Positions 18,447 to 26,848 of a stretch of DNA of 64,000 bases are shown one piece after another. The notes beneath the pieces are model-generated. The model made no database searches and was not told the origin of the DNA. It was given only the letters and a program-made list of their open reading frames with translations. The translations under genes and the position numbers were made by a program. Position 1 is the stretch's first letter, and the number at the start of each line of letters is the position of its first letter. The DNA is taken from assembly GCA_022843265.1 (NCBI GenBank), contig JALHNZ010000002.1, positions 62,001 through 126,000 on the forward strand. The letters run 5' to 3'. The DNA is from Gemmatimonadaceae bacterium. Its GTDB lineage: Bacteria > Gemmatimonadota > Gemmatimonadetes > Gemmatimonadales > Gemmatimonadaceae.

Positions 18447-20731
18447 GTGCGCTCCTGCGGAACCATGGTCGGCTTCAGCGGCAACGATCGCAGCCGCTCA
18501 CCAGTGAGTGCGAAAAGCGCGTTCGCAATGGCGGGCGCGACAGGCGGAAGACCCACCTCACCCACGCCTCCCGGCGACTCGCTACTCGGTACGATGTGCG
18601 TTTCCACGATCGGCGTTTCGTGCAGCCGCAGCAGCCGGTAGCCGTCAAAGTTTTGTTGCTGCACGCGTCCGTTCACGATGGTAATCTCACCAAACAGTGC
18701 GGCACTGAGTCCATGCACCACCGCGCTCTGCATTTGCTGCGCCACACCTTCCGGGTGTATGGCCACTCCGCAGTCAATCGCGCAGGTGACACGATGCACG
18801 CGCACCTCACGCTCTGAACCGAGCGACACCTCTGCCACCATCGCTGCGATGGAACCGAAGGAACGATGCAGCGCAATGCCGCGTGCAACGGGCGCACCGT
18901 CACTGGAGACCAACGCTTGCCCGCTCCAACCGGCTCGCTCGGCAGCAAGCGTCAACACTCGATGCGCCCGCGGATGATCACGCAGCAGGCCGAGACGAAA
19001 CGCGACCGGATCCGTGCCGGCAGCATGTGCCAACTCATCGACAAAACTCTCAATGAAGAATGCCTGATGCGAATGTCCGACTGCTCGCCAGTATCCAACT
19101 GGCACCGGCAACTCAACATCATGATGCGTCACCTGCAGTGCAGGAAACGCATACGGCTGATCGAACATGCCCTCGACGGCCGACTTGTTGATATCAAACC
19201 GCGCCAGCCAGACTCCGTTGCGCGCGCCGTACGACTGCACGATGGATTGATTGGCGCTCGTCGCGCGCAACGCCGTGACCTTGCCCGCGCTGTTCAATCC
19301 GCCGTGCATCACTGACGCCGTGGCCGGTCGATAGAAATCGTGTTGCACATCATCTTCACGACTCCAGATCACTTGCACAGGCGTATCTGGCAGCGCTCTC
19401 GCGATTTCTGCCGCTTGCACAATGAAATCGATGTCGAGCCGACGTCCGAACCCACCACCAAGCAACTGCACATGCATGTGCACGGCATCGTCGCTCAGCC
19501 CGAGCAGCGAGGCGACAGCGGACCGCGCCTGTGTAGGCACCTGTGTGCCCACCCACACATCTGCCCGATCTGCCTTCACACGCACTGTGCAGTTGGGAGG
19601 CTCCAGTGTTGTATGCGTCAGGTACGGCACGGTGTACGTGGCCGTCACGCGTGTCGCGGCGCTCTGGAGCGCATCGTCTACGTTGCCTACGCGACGAAAG
19701 GTTCGACCGCCCGCTTCGGCGGCGCGTGACCGCAGCGTGGACAATACGTCTTCGCTTGAGAGCATGTGATTCGGGCCATCTTCCCACTGCACCGCCAGCG
19801 CGGCCAACGCCTTGCGCGCGCGTGGCCAGCGATCGGCAATCACCGCCACACCGCGCGCACTACCGCTCACACCCGAAAGTGGCACCACCGCACGAACGCC
19901 GGGTGATTGCTTCGCGGCGACTTCATCATAGCTGCGCACACTGCCGCCGAGCACTGGAGACATCGTGACGGCGGCAAACACAAGTCCCTCGGGTCGCACA
20001 TCAATGCCAAACACCGCCGATCCGTTGCTCTTGCTGGCGGCATCGAGGCGCACGCGTGCGCTACCGATCACCCGATAGGCACTGGGCTCTTTTCGGGCCC
20101 AGCGTGTGGCGGGAGTGAGCGACGCGCCGCTCGCGATCAGTGCGCCGTAGGACATCGCATTCGAACCCGAGCGAATCACTCCGTCTTCGACCTCACATGA
20201 CTGCGAACTCACAGACCACGTGCGTGCGGCCGCATCAACCAGCGTCGCCCGTGCCAGCGCCCCCGCATCGCGCACCGGATCCCACAAATCGCGAATGCTC
20301 GTCGAGCCACCCGTGATCATCAATCCGGCCGCGCGCAAGAACTTGTCGCTATACCACTGCATGGTGCGCACGAGCACGCCGTTGTTGTCGGGCGGAAATG
20401 GCAGTGCGTCACGACCCACCGTGAGATTCGCGTAAATCGCGTCGACCGGACTGTGTTCGGTGCGAACCGTGGACCAGTCGCAGTCGAGCTCCTCCGCGAG
20501 CATCATGGCGACGGCCGTATGCACACCCTGCCCCATCTCGGCTTTCGGCACAATCACCGTGACCGTTTGATCGGGAGCGATGGTGAGCCAGCCGTTGAGT
20601 GCCACGCGCCCGCCGTCGCCTGGGAGAGGCGCGCCGCCATGCATCCGTTGTCGAGGCGGCATCAGGCTCCAACCCAGCATGAGAGCCCCGCCTGCGCCCA
20701 CACCGGCCAGTAGAAACGCGCGGCGTTTCAC
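18443..20731 (-). CDS. Molybdenum hydroxylase large subunit (isoquinoline 1-oxidoreductase beta type)
   Basis: The frame extends upstream to 20848, but GTG 20731 starts a twin-arginine-like signal (KRRAFLLAGVGAGGALMLGW), so the enzyme is probably exported and a start at 20731 is preferred; this choice is uncertain. Moco-binding landmarks are present: PKAEMGQGVHTAVAMMLAEE, VWVGTQVPTQAR, LGGGFGRRLD and the C-terminal GVGEVGLPPVAPAIANALF with the catalytic Glu. The family hydroxylates N-heterocycles or oxidises aldehydes with water-derived oxygen; the substrate is unknown. It lies upstream of, and overlaps by 4 bp with, the 2Fe-2S subunit gene. A MOSC protein is encoded nearby on the other strand. 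Confidence 0.93.
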   Translation of the reverse strand: MKRRAFLLAGVGAGGALMLGWSLMPPRQRMHGGAPLPGDGGRVALNGWLTIAPDQTVTVIVPKAEMGQGVHTAVAMMLAEELDCDWSTVRTEHSPVDAIYANLTVGRDALPFPPDNNGVLVRTMQWYSDKFLRAAGLMITGGSTSIRDLWDPVRDAGALARATLVDAAARTWSVSSQSCEVEDGVIRSGSNAMSYGALIASGASLTPATRWARKEPSAYRVIGSARVRLDAASKSNGSAVFGIDVRPEGLVFAAVTMSPVLGGSVRSYDEVAAKQSPGVRAVVPLSGVSGSARGVAVIADRWPRARKALAALAVQWEDGPNHMLSSEDVLSTLRSRAAEAGGRTFRRVGNVDDALQSAATRVTATYTVPYLTHTTLEPPNCTVRVKADRADVWVGTQVPTQARSAVASLLGLSDDAVHMHVQLLGGGFGRRLDIDFIVQAAEIARALPDTPVQVIWSREDDVQHDFYRPATASVMHGGLNSAGKVTALRATSANQSIVQSYGARNGVWLARFDINKSAVEGMFDQPYAFPALQVTHHDVELPVPVGYWRAVGHSHQAFFIESFVDELAHAAGTDPVAFRLGLLRDHPRAHRVLTLAAERAGWSGQALVSSDGAPVARGIALHRSFGSIAAMVAEVSLGSEREVRVHRVTCAIDCGVAIHPEGVAQQMQSAVVHGLSAALFGEITIVNGRVQQQNFDGYRLLRLHETPIVETHIVPSSESPGGVGEVGLPPVAPAIANALFALTGERLRSLPLKPTMVPQERT

Positions 20732-20865
20732 CGGTTGGAGGACTGATAGAAAGCGAACATCTCTGAATATCGATAGCGTGCGGTCCGTTGCACAGCGCGA
20801 GCACTCGACACGATCCGTGCGCATATTCACGGAGGTCCAATACCGCACCTCCTACCACCCGACTC

Positions 20866-22173
20866 ATGAAAACTCTTTCGTCGCTTTCGCTCGCGTTCCT
20901 CTGGGCGGCCACCACCGGTACGGCTGAAGCGCAAACTTCGCGTCTTCACGCCGAAGTCGATCAACGCACCAACGCGGTGCGCGACAAAGTCGTGGCCTGG
21001 CGACGCGACATTCATGAACATCCCGAACTCTCCGGCATGGAGACACGCACCGCGGCCCTCGTTGCCGAACACCTCCGCGCACTCGGCATGGACGTCACGA
21101 CGGGTGTTGGTGGCACCGGCGTTGTGGGTGTCCTCAAAGGCGCGCGCGACGGACCAGTGGTCGCCCTGCGTGCGGACATGGACGCGCTTCCGGTCACGGA
21201 GATCAATGACCTCCCGTTCCGCTCGCGCGTGCGCAGTACGTACAACGGACAGGAAGTGGGCGTGATGCACGCCTGCGGGCACGACAATCATGTCGCGATT
21301 CTCATGGGTGCGGCTGAAGTGCTCGCGGGCATGCGCAGTCAGCTGGCGGGTTCGGTGAAGTTCATTTTTCAGCCCGCCGAAGAGGGTTATCCAGAGGGTG
21401 GTGGCGGAGCGGAGCGCATGATCAAAGCCGGCGCGCTCGACTCGCCAAAAGTTGACGCGATTTTTGGTCTGCACGTGCGTCCGGGCCCGCTCGGCCGTGT
21501 CGCATACCGACCCGGCCCCACAATGGCCGCGGAAAACTCGTTCCAGATCATCGTGCACGGCAAACAGACCCATGGTGCACGCCCGTGGAACGGTGTGGAT
21601 CCGATCGTGGTGAGTTCACAAATCGTGCTCGGTTTGCAAACCGTGATCAGCCGCCAGACCGACATCACGTCGGTGCCGGCAATTGTGACTGTCGGCGCGT
21701 TCAACGGTGGCGTTCGCTCAAACATTATTCCTGACAGCGTGATCCTGATTGGTACCATTCGTACGTTTGAACGCGAGCAGCGTGCGTCGATCATTTCACG
21801 TGTCACGCGGACAGCTGAACAGATTGCGTTGAGCGCCGGTGCGCGCGCCGCAGTGCGAGTGGACTCGGGCTATCCGGTCACGCGCAACGACAGCACGCTC
21901 ACTCTGCGCATGCTGCCCACGCTTGTGCGAGCGGCCGGCGCGGCTGGCGTCAGCATTGAACCGCTGGCCACCGGCGCGGAAGACTTTTCGTACTTTCAGG
22001 AGCGTGTGCCGGGCGTGTTTGTCTTTCTCGGCGTAACGCCGGCGAATCAGGATTGGAAAACTGCGCCGGTCAATCATTCACCATTGTTCTTTGCCGATGA
22101 AGGCGCGTTGCCCACGGGCGTGCGCACGCTGGCGTCACTCGCGGTGGACTATCTCGCCGCGCCTCGGCGCTAA
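20866..22173 (+). CDS. Secreted M20 family amidohydrolase/peptidase
   Basis: ATG 20866 starts a signal peptide (SLSLAFLWAATTGTAEAQ); the frame is open upstream to 20788 but that part overlaps the divergent gene region. M20D motifs: WRRDIHEHPELS, ALRADMDALPVTE, GVMHACGHDNHVAILMGAA (metal ligands), FQPAEEGYPEGGG (catalytic and metal Glu) and IFGLHVRP. A dimerisation domain sits in the middle and a final metal-binding ENDF-type region reads GAEDFSYF. It likely hydrolyses N-acyl amino acids or hippurate-like amides in the periplasm. It is followed after 3 nt by the MOSC gene, so the two are probably co-transcribed. Confidence 0.92.
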   Translation: MKTLSSLSLAFLWAATTGTAEAQTSRLHAEVDQRTNAVRDKVVAWRRDIHEHPELSGMETRTAALVAEHLRALGMDVTTGVGGTGVVGVLKGARDGPVVALRADMDALPVTEINDLPFRSRVRSTYNGQEVGVMHACGHDNHVAILMGAAEVLAGMRSQLAGSVKFIFQPAEEGYPEGGGGAERMIKAGALDSPKVDAIFGLHVRPGPLGRVAYRPGPTMAAENSFQIIVHGKQTHGARPWNGVDPIVVSSQIVLGLQTVISRQTDITSVPAIVTVGAFNGGVRSNIIPDSVILIGTIRTFEREQRASIISRVTRTAEQIALSAGARAAVRVDSGYPVTRNDSTLTLRMLPTLVRAAGAAGVSIEPLATGAEDFSYFQERVPGVFVFLGVTPANQDWKTAPVNHSPLFFADEGALPTGVRTLASLAVDYLAAPRR

Positions 22174-22176
22174 GAC

Positions 22177-23052
22177 ATGAGCGTTGCAGATATGCGGGTC
22201 TCGGGCCTCTTCGTGCACCCACTCAAAGGCGCGCGCCCTCTGGCCGTGTCGTCACTTGAGCTCGACGAACTGGGCGCAATCGGTGACCGGCGCTGCATGC
22301 TTGTTGACGATGATGGTGTAGTCATCACGCCGCGAGACACGCCGCGACTCGCGCAAATCACCGCGCTCTTTCCGGTGGAGAACGGCGTGATTGTTTCCGA
22401 AGCGCCGCTGCAACTCTCGATAGAAGGTGCGGCGGATATTGAGATCTGGCCGCACACGCACTCACCAGCGGTGCGCATGGTTCGCTGCTGGAACGACACG
22501 CTGGAGATGGCCGACTTTGGTGATAGCGCCGCGCGGTGGTGCAGCGACGCGATTGGCCGGTCGTGCCGTGTGATGCACATGCTGCCAACCTCGCTTCGCC
22601 CGCTGCAGGCAAAATACGCGGGCCCTGTAAACACCACAGAACGATTTGTTTCAGTAACCGACGGTGCGCCGCTGCTATTGCTCGGCGAACAAAGTGTGGC
22701 CGCACTGAACCAGCGCCTCGTACAAGGTGGCGCTCCGGCAATTCCAGCCTCGAGATTCCGCCCGAATATTCTACTCGGCGGAGGTTCAGCGCACGACGAA
22801 GACACGTGGAGTCGCGTGCGCATTGGCAACGTAGAACTCGGTGTGGGTTCGCAGTGCGTGCGCTGCGTCGTGACCACACTTGATGTGGAATCACTGACGC
22901 AGAGCCGCGAGCCGCTTCGCACGTTCGCCGAGTATCGCCGAGGGAGTGATGGTGGAGTGGTGTTTGGCATGAACGCCACGCATGTGCATCCGGGCAAGAT
23001 CAGGCTCCACGATACGGTGACGGTACTCGCGACAAAGGCCGCGAGTTCGTAA
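22177..23052 (+). CDS. MOSC domain protein (MOSC N-terminal plus C-terminal domains)
   Basis: 291 aa. The N-terminal beta-barrel begins VSGLFVHPLKGARPLAVSSL and has GAIGDRRCMLVDDDGVVITPR, typical of MOSC_N. The C-terminal MOSC domain has FRPNILLGG and ELGVGSQCVRCVVTTLDVES, where the CxxC Cys is the predicted persulfide or molybdenum-cofactor contact, then GGVVFGMNATHVHPGKI. There is no C-terminal 2Fe-2S domain (unlike YcbX). The family handles sulfurated or sulfido molybdenum cofactor, or reduces N-hydroxylated substrates. Its location 1.3 kb from a molybdenum hydroxylase is suggestive. Confidence 0.9.
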   Translation: MSVADMRVSGLFVHPLKGARPLAVSSLELDELGAIGDRRCMLVDDDGVVITPRDTPRLAQITALFPVENGVIVSEAPLQLSIEGAADIEIWPHTHSPAVRMVRCWNDTLEMADFGDSAARWCSDAIGRSCRVMHMLPTSLRPLQAKYAGPVNTTERFVSVTDGAPLLLLGEQSVAALNQRLVQGGAPAIPASRFRPNILLGGGSAHDEDTWSRVRIGNVELGVGSQCVRCVVTTLDVESLTQSREPLRTFAEYRRGSDGGVVFGMNATHVHPGKIRLHDTVTVLATKAASS

Positions 23053-23061
23053 GCGCGCGCG

Positions 23062-23688
23062 TCAGTCGAAACAGCGAGAAGAGCGAAAGTCGACCGGCAA
23101 GCAAGAAGCGAATCCACGCGCCCACAATCCGCGTTGTTCCGCGCGGGCCCGCGCGACGGCCGAACGCACCGCCGATGCAATCGCGGTGTTGGGTGCAATC
23201 ACCAGATCGGTGACCCAGCCGTCTTCGGCGAGCCACACGTTCAAGTTGCTGCGACTGGGCGTTTCGATCCAGGCCAGCGTGCGGCCGAAGTTGTCGAGTG
23301 AATCGACATCGAATCGAAGGCCGATGCGTTGACCGATTGGCAGCTCAAATCGCAGAATCGCGGTGGAGAAGGTGCCGAGTCGTTGCGCTGTTTCCGGGGC
23401 GTCGATGGCCAGCATGCGTACAACCACGGTATCGGTGCGCGCGGTGGGAATGCACGCGAACGTATCACCATCGTAGATGCGAGTGACGAGACACGCGTTG
23501 GAGAACACCGGCGGCGCAGGCACTTGAGGCGGTGGTGGCGCTGCCGGTGACGTGACGCGTTCACTCGCGGTACATCCTGTGGTCGCCAGCGCCAGAGCCA
23601 TCAGCCAGGCGCGGCCTGCGCTGCCAAGTTGCGCGCTGCGATAGTCGGCGCGGCGACGGCCGGCGTTCGCCTGATCTGCATCACGCAC
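23062..23688 (-). CDS. Staphylococcal nuclease-like secreted lipoprotein
   Basis: The nuclease fold is clear: VTRIYDGDTFACI, VVRMLAIDAPETAQR and NFGRTLAWI provide the Arg, Glu and Arg of the SNase active site plus the calcium Asp residues. The N-terminus is harder. GTG 23688 gives a long Arg-rich n-region followed by AWLMALALATTGC, a lipobox; ATG 23601 would leave almost no n-region. The upstream frame runs to 23928 across the hydrolase gene and is unlikely. The start at 23688 overlaps the hydrolase stop by 8 bp, consistent with a TetR-hydrolase-nuclease operon. It probably degrades extracellular nucleic acid. Convergent with the MOSC gene (9-bp gap). Confidence 0.82.
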   Translation of the reverse strand: MRDADQANAGRRRADYRSAQLGSAGRAWLMALALATTGCTASERVTSPAAPPPPQVPAPPVFSNACLVTRIYDGDTFACIPTARTDTVVVRMLAIDAPETAQRLGTFSTAILRFELPIGQRIGLRFDVDSLDNFGRTLAWIETPSRSNLNVWLAEDGWVTDLVIAPNTAIASAVRSAVARARAEQRGLWARGFASCLPVDFRSSRCFD

Positions 23689-24568
23689 GCGATATGCCTG
23701 CCGCAAAGTCGCCAATCGCGCGCGAGACAATTTCCGGGCGCTCATCCTGGAGGAAATGTGATGCCGTCTCCAGGGTGGCCAGCTCCGCTTCAGGAAAGAT
23801 GGTGCGCCATCGTCTGACGTATACATGACCAAACGCTGTGTCCTGCATGCCCCACAACAGCAAAATCGGTAGGTGCTTGAGTTTTGCCAGTCGTTCCTGG
23901 AGCTGCGCGTACCATGCTGACGAGTCAATCAGGTCTCGGGCCAGTTGCCAGAGTGGCAAGCGCGATGACGGTGTGGGGAACGGCGCCAGATAGTGCGCGT
24001 GTAGGTGCGGTGTGAGTTTCGTGCGATCGGCGAAGCCGGCCGGAATCAGCCAGCGCGGTGACGCGTTCAGTCGCGTGTACAGCCAGCGTCCAAAGGAACC
24101 GCTGAGTAGTCTGCTTGCGCGCGCGATGCGTGCGTCATTGGTAAGTGGCCAGCACCATGTGTTCATGATCACCAGCCCCGCAATGCGATCCACGTTGTCG
24201 AGCGCAAAGTGCAAACCGATCGGTCCGCCAAAATCGTGGACAACGAGTGTGATATCACAAACATTGAGTGATAGCAACAGCGCTTCAAGTCGACGTGCGT
24301 GATCTTGAGGACTATACCCCGCGTCTGGTGCCTTTTCCGATCGACCAAAGCCCAGATGATCGGGCGCAATCACGCGGAACCCTCGCTCAACGACAGCGGC
24401 TATCTGCGCACGATAGACGAACGACCACACCGGCGTGCCGTGCACCAGCACAACCAAAGGCCCCGAACCTTCGTCTACGTAGTGCATAGTGCCATCGGCA
24501 CTTTCGAACGCGTGCTCCGCAAACGGATAGAGTGATGCGTCCACAGGAAAGCTGCGATCTATCGGCAC
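23681..24568 (-). CDS. Alpha/beta hydrolase, haloalkane dehalogenase-like
   Basis: 295 aa with the dehalogenase/epoxide-hydrolase layout: oxyanion-hole HGTPVWSF (43-50), nucleophile elbow VVHDFGGPIG with Asp112 rather than Ser, acid Asp243 in LLLWGMQDTAFG, and His271 in ASHFLQDE. The halide-stabilising residues of classical dehalogenases (Asn in HGN and Trp after the nucleophile) are Thr45 and Phe113 here, so dehalogenation is doubtful and an epoxide hydrolase-like or other function is possible. No signal peptide is seen. It lies 4 nt downstream of a TetR regulator gene, which likely controls it. Confidence 0.87.
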   Translation of the reverse strand: MPIDRSFPVDASLYPFAEHAFESADGTMHYVDEGSGPLVVLVHGTPVWSFVYRAQIAAVVERGFRVIAPDHLGFGRSEKAPDAGYSPQDHARRLEALLLSLNVCDITLVVHDFGGPIGLHFALDNVDRIAGLVIMNTWCWPLTNDARIARASRLLSGSFGRWLYTRLNASPRWLIPAGFADRTKLTPHLHAHYLAPFPTPSSRLPLWQLARDLIDSSAWYAQLQERLAKLKHLPILLLWGMQDTAFGHVYVRRWRTIFPEAELATLETASHFLQDERPEIVSRAIGDFAAGISRA

Positions 24569-24572
24569 GCGC

Positions 24573-25178
24573 TCACTCCACGATCTTGAGAGGTTGTGTC
24601 AGTCCGGTAAAGAGCGTCACGACCTCGTGTGCAACTGCGGTGAGCGGATATCGGTCACTCTCCATGGCGTAGTGCTGCGCCACACCATCGATGGTGGCGA
24701 AGAGTAAACGTGCGCGCACCGCGGGCATCGGGTCGTTCAACGCGACGAGATGAGCTTCGAGTGTTGCTCGCACCTGCGCGGTGAACTCAAATAGCTCAAC
24801 AGAAAGTACGCCGAGCACGTCTGGCTGCTGCCGCACGCCGTAGAGCAGCTGCCAGAACTCGAGATGCTCCGGCACTAATCGAAACGCGGCGTGAATCAGG
24901 TGTGCCAACTGCTCGGCCGGCGACGCGTTGATCTGAGCGGCGGCGAACGATTCCGCGACATCAGCCATCGCGCGTCGCATGATTGCGGCGAGCAGTTCGG
25001 ATTTCCCGGCGTAGTAGTTGTACAGCAGCCCCTGCGCCACACCCGCCTCGCGCGCCACGTCGCGCACGCTTGATCCGGCGTAGCCTGATCGCGCGAACAC
25101 CCGCAGCGCGGCCCGCTCAATACGGTCGCGCGCGTCGGCTCGAAGGGCGTCGTTCTGGGCGGCTGAGCGTGGGGACAT
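24573..25178 (-). CDS. TetR/AcrR family transcriptional regulator
   Basis: 201 aa. The N-terminal HTH is typical: RDRIERAALRVFARSGYAGS, SVRDVAREAGVAQGLLYNYYAGKSELLAAI. The C-terminal helical ligand-binding domain is family-variable. It is the first gene of a minus-strand operon with the alpha/beta hydrolase and nuclease and probably autoregulates from the partial palindrome 23 nt upstream. The ligand may be the hydrolase substrate (inference). Confidence 0.95.
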   Translation of the reverse strand: MSPRSAAQNDALRADARDRIERAALRVFARSGYAGSSVRDVAREAGVAQGLLYNYYAGKSELLAAIMRRAMADVAESFAAAQINASPAEQLAHLIHAAFRLVPEHLEFWQLLYGVRQQPDVLGVLSVELFEFTAQVRATLEAHLVALNDPMPAVRARLLFATIDGVAQHYAMESDRYPLTAVAHEVVTLFTGLTQPLKIVE

Positions 25179-25196
25179 GGTGGAGACTGACGGTTG

Positions 25197-25217
25197 ACTG
25201 AATGTTCGTTCATTGTA
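25197..25217. promoter_or_regulatory. Candidate TetR operator
   Basis: The sequence AATGTTCGTTCATT (25201-25214) has complementary outer arms AATG/CATT and sits in the 102-bp space between the TetR gene and the divergent lipoprotein gene. It resembles the TGAATG-n-CATTCA sites bound by many TetR regulators, although the inner bases are not symmetric. Confidence 0.5.
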
Positions 25218-25280
25218 AAATCAAACCACCAGTCTCGCAAGCGGGCTTTACCCGCCTCGCGCGGCCACACACTCTACGGC

Positions 25281-25700
25281 ATGCCTGTCCCAACTCGTCG
25301 GACCATCTCGACTCTGCTCCTCACCGGGCTCACGTTCGCGGGCGCTGCCTGCCTCGATCCTCCAGACACCGTGCTCGCACAACACGAGCTGTTCGTGCTG
25401 GCGGCCCACGATTCGGCCCATGTTCGCACGCTGGCCATTGAGGCCGGTCCAAATTCCGCCATTGACGCGCGGGTTCAACCGCAGTTGCTCCTTGAGTCGG
25501 GCGAACGCATCTCGTTCTCGGCCAAGGGCACCTCGGCCGACGGCACCCGCTACGTGGAGGCGCCGTCAGCGCGGGTACTGCTCACCTCACCCGTCAACGG
25601 CGTGCTGCGTCTTTCGGTGTGCAAAGACGGCGAAACACAGTGCCAAGCGGTGGCCCTGAGCGTGCAAACACGCGGCCGCAAAGCCCGCACGCGCACCTGA
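25281..25700 (+). CDS. Small hypothetical lipoprotein
   Basis: ATG 25281 starts TRRTISTLLLTGLTFAGAAC, a clean lipoprotein signal, giving 139 aa; the frame is open upstream to 25194 but would cross the putative operator. The mature part is beta-rich (Ig-like strands ISFSAKGTSADGTRYVE and GVLRLSVCKDGETQCQAVAL) with two Cys close together near the C-terminus, possibly a disulfide. I recognise no family. It is divergent from the TetR operon. Confidence 0.65.
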   Translation: MPVPTRRTISTLLLTGLTFAGAACLDPPDTVLAQHELFVLAAHDSAHVRTLAIEAGPNSAIDARVQPQLLLESGERISFSAKGTSADGTRYVEAPSARVLLTSPVNGVLRLSVCKDGETQCQAVALSVQTRGRKARTRT

Positions 25701-25730
25701 CGGGCCCCCGGCGAAACTCAGACCGAGCCG

Positions 25731-26033
25731 TCACTCGAGAAACTGGACACCAACGCGCGCAATGCCGTGCTCGATTTCTCGCACCCACTGCACCTGCGCC
25801 TGCAGTGGCGCCAGGCGTCCCACCTGCACGCGAAACCGCGTGCCCACCGGGCAACGCTCGGGATTCAGGAGCAGCAGTCCGCAGCCGCTCATGGGCGCCT
25901 CTTCCACGATTAACGCCGGATGCAGCGGAGCGAACGGCACGTCAAAGGTGCCGTAGTCGATCCAGGCGAGGTCGCCCTCGTCGGCGGGAAAACGAATATG
26001 ACGACGTTTGACGGGCGAGGAATCGGCTGACAT
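25731..26033 (-). CDS. PilZ-like domain protein
   Basis: ATG 26033 is chosen (100 aa); the frame continues to 26126 but that part overlaps the divergent gene start. The N-terminus has KRRHIRFP, matching the RxxxR c-di-GMP-binding motif. The second motif, normally D/NxSxxG, reads EAPMSGCG and lacks the Ser in register. The fold ends with the PilZ-typical GIARVGVQFLE. It may bind c-di-GMP weakly or be a degenerate, protein-binding PilZ. Confidence 0.65.
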   Translation of the reverse strand: MSADSSPVKRRHIRFPADEGDLAWIDYGTFDVPFAPLHPALIVEEAPMSGCGLLLLNPERCPVGTRFRVQVGRLAPLQAQVQWVREIEHGIARVGVQFLE

Positions 26034-26097
26034 GTGGGGTCTCAAGCAAGAGAGTCGAAGATGACGCTGGACGTACCGTTCGTCCGGCGCGTCTCTA

Positions 26098-26826
26098 GTG
26101 TTTGAGTGTCGGCCGCAGTCCGGCATATTTCACAAGGCGACGCAACACAACGAACGCCGCACCGATCATTTGCTGGGGGCACCCACGCCGGACCTGCCTG
26201 AAATCGACGACGCACTCAACGCCAGACTCGACGCGCTCTGCGAAGAGGGCTGGACGCTATTTGAGCGCTTTGACACGACGGTGCGTGACCGCGGCTTTCA
26301 CCCATTTGTGAATGCCGATTACGACATCGTGCGTCGTGCGCTGGTGCTGTACCGACGTCCCGGACTTCGATTTCTCGAATGGGGATCCGCCACAGGCGTA
26401 ATCACCATCATGGCTGACATGCTCGGCTTTGAGGCGTTCGGCATTGAGCTCGACGCATCGCTGGTCAAAACAGCGCGTGCGTTGGCGGAGCGGCACAACT
26501 CGCGCGCGAAGTTCGCGGCGGGCAGTTTTTTACCCACCGGCTATCGCTGGACGACCAGCGATGGCGACGCGCGAACTGGCACACTCGGCTCCGGACCATC
26601 CGGCTACTTACAGCTCGGACACGCGCTCGACGAGTTTGATATTGTGTTCGGATATCCGTGGGGCGGCGAAGGCCCGATGATGCTGGATCTGATGAAGCAG
26701 TACGGGCAACCCGGCACCCTTCTCTTGCTGAACGATACCAACGCGGGCGTACGTGCCTACCGCGACGGACGCGAGGTCACCCCTTCGGGCAACCCCGCGC
26801 CATCGCAGCGCATACCGGGCGCGTAG
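26098..26826 (+). CDS. Class I SAM-dependent methyltransferase-like protein
   Basis: A GTG start at 26098 is tentative, as no ribosome binding site is visible. The Rossmann motif I region reads LRFLEWGSATGVITIMADML, followed by AFGIELDASLVKTARALAE (acidic residue of motif II) and EFDIVFGYPWGGEGPMMLDLM. This supports SAM binding; substrate unknown. 242 aa, no signal or membrane span. Convergent with the large lamin-tail lipoprotein. Confidence 0.75.
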   Translation: MFECRPQSGIFHKATQHNERRTDHLLGAPTPDLPEIDDALNARLDALCEEGWTLFERFDTTVRDRGFHPFVNADYDIVRRALVLYRRPGLRFLEWGSATGVITIMADMLGFEAFGIELDASLVKTARALAERHNSRAKFAAGSFLPTGYRWTTSDGDARTGTLGSGPSGYLQLGHALDEFDIVFGYPWGGEGPMMLDLMKQYGQPGTLLLLNDTNAGVRAYRDGREVTPSGNPAPSQRIPGA

Positions 26827-26848
26827 CGTCAGGATACCGCGCGCGTGA

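Noticed and set aside
23689-23928. N-terminal extension of the nuclease gene with a Cys cluster
   Set aside because: It overlaps the hydrolase gene and shows no signal or domain; the lipoprotein signal near 23600-23688 gives a better N-terminus.
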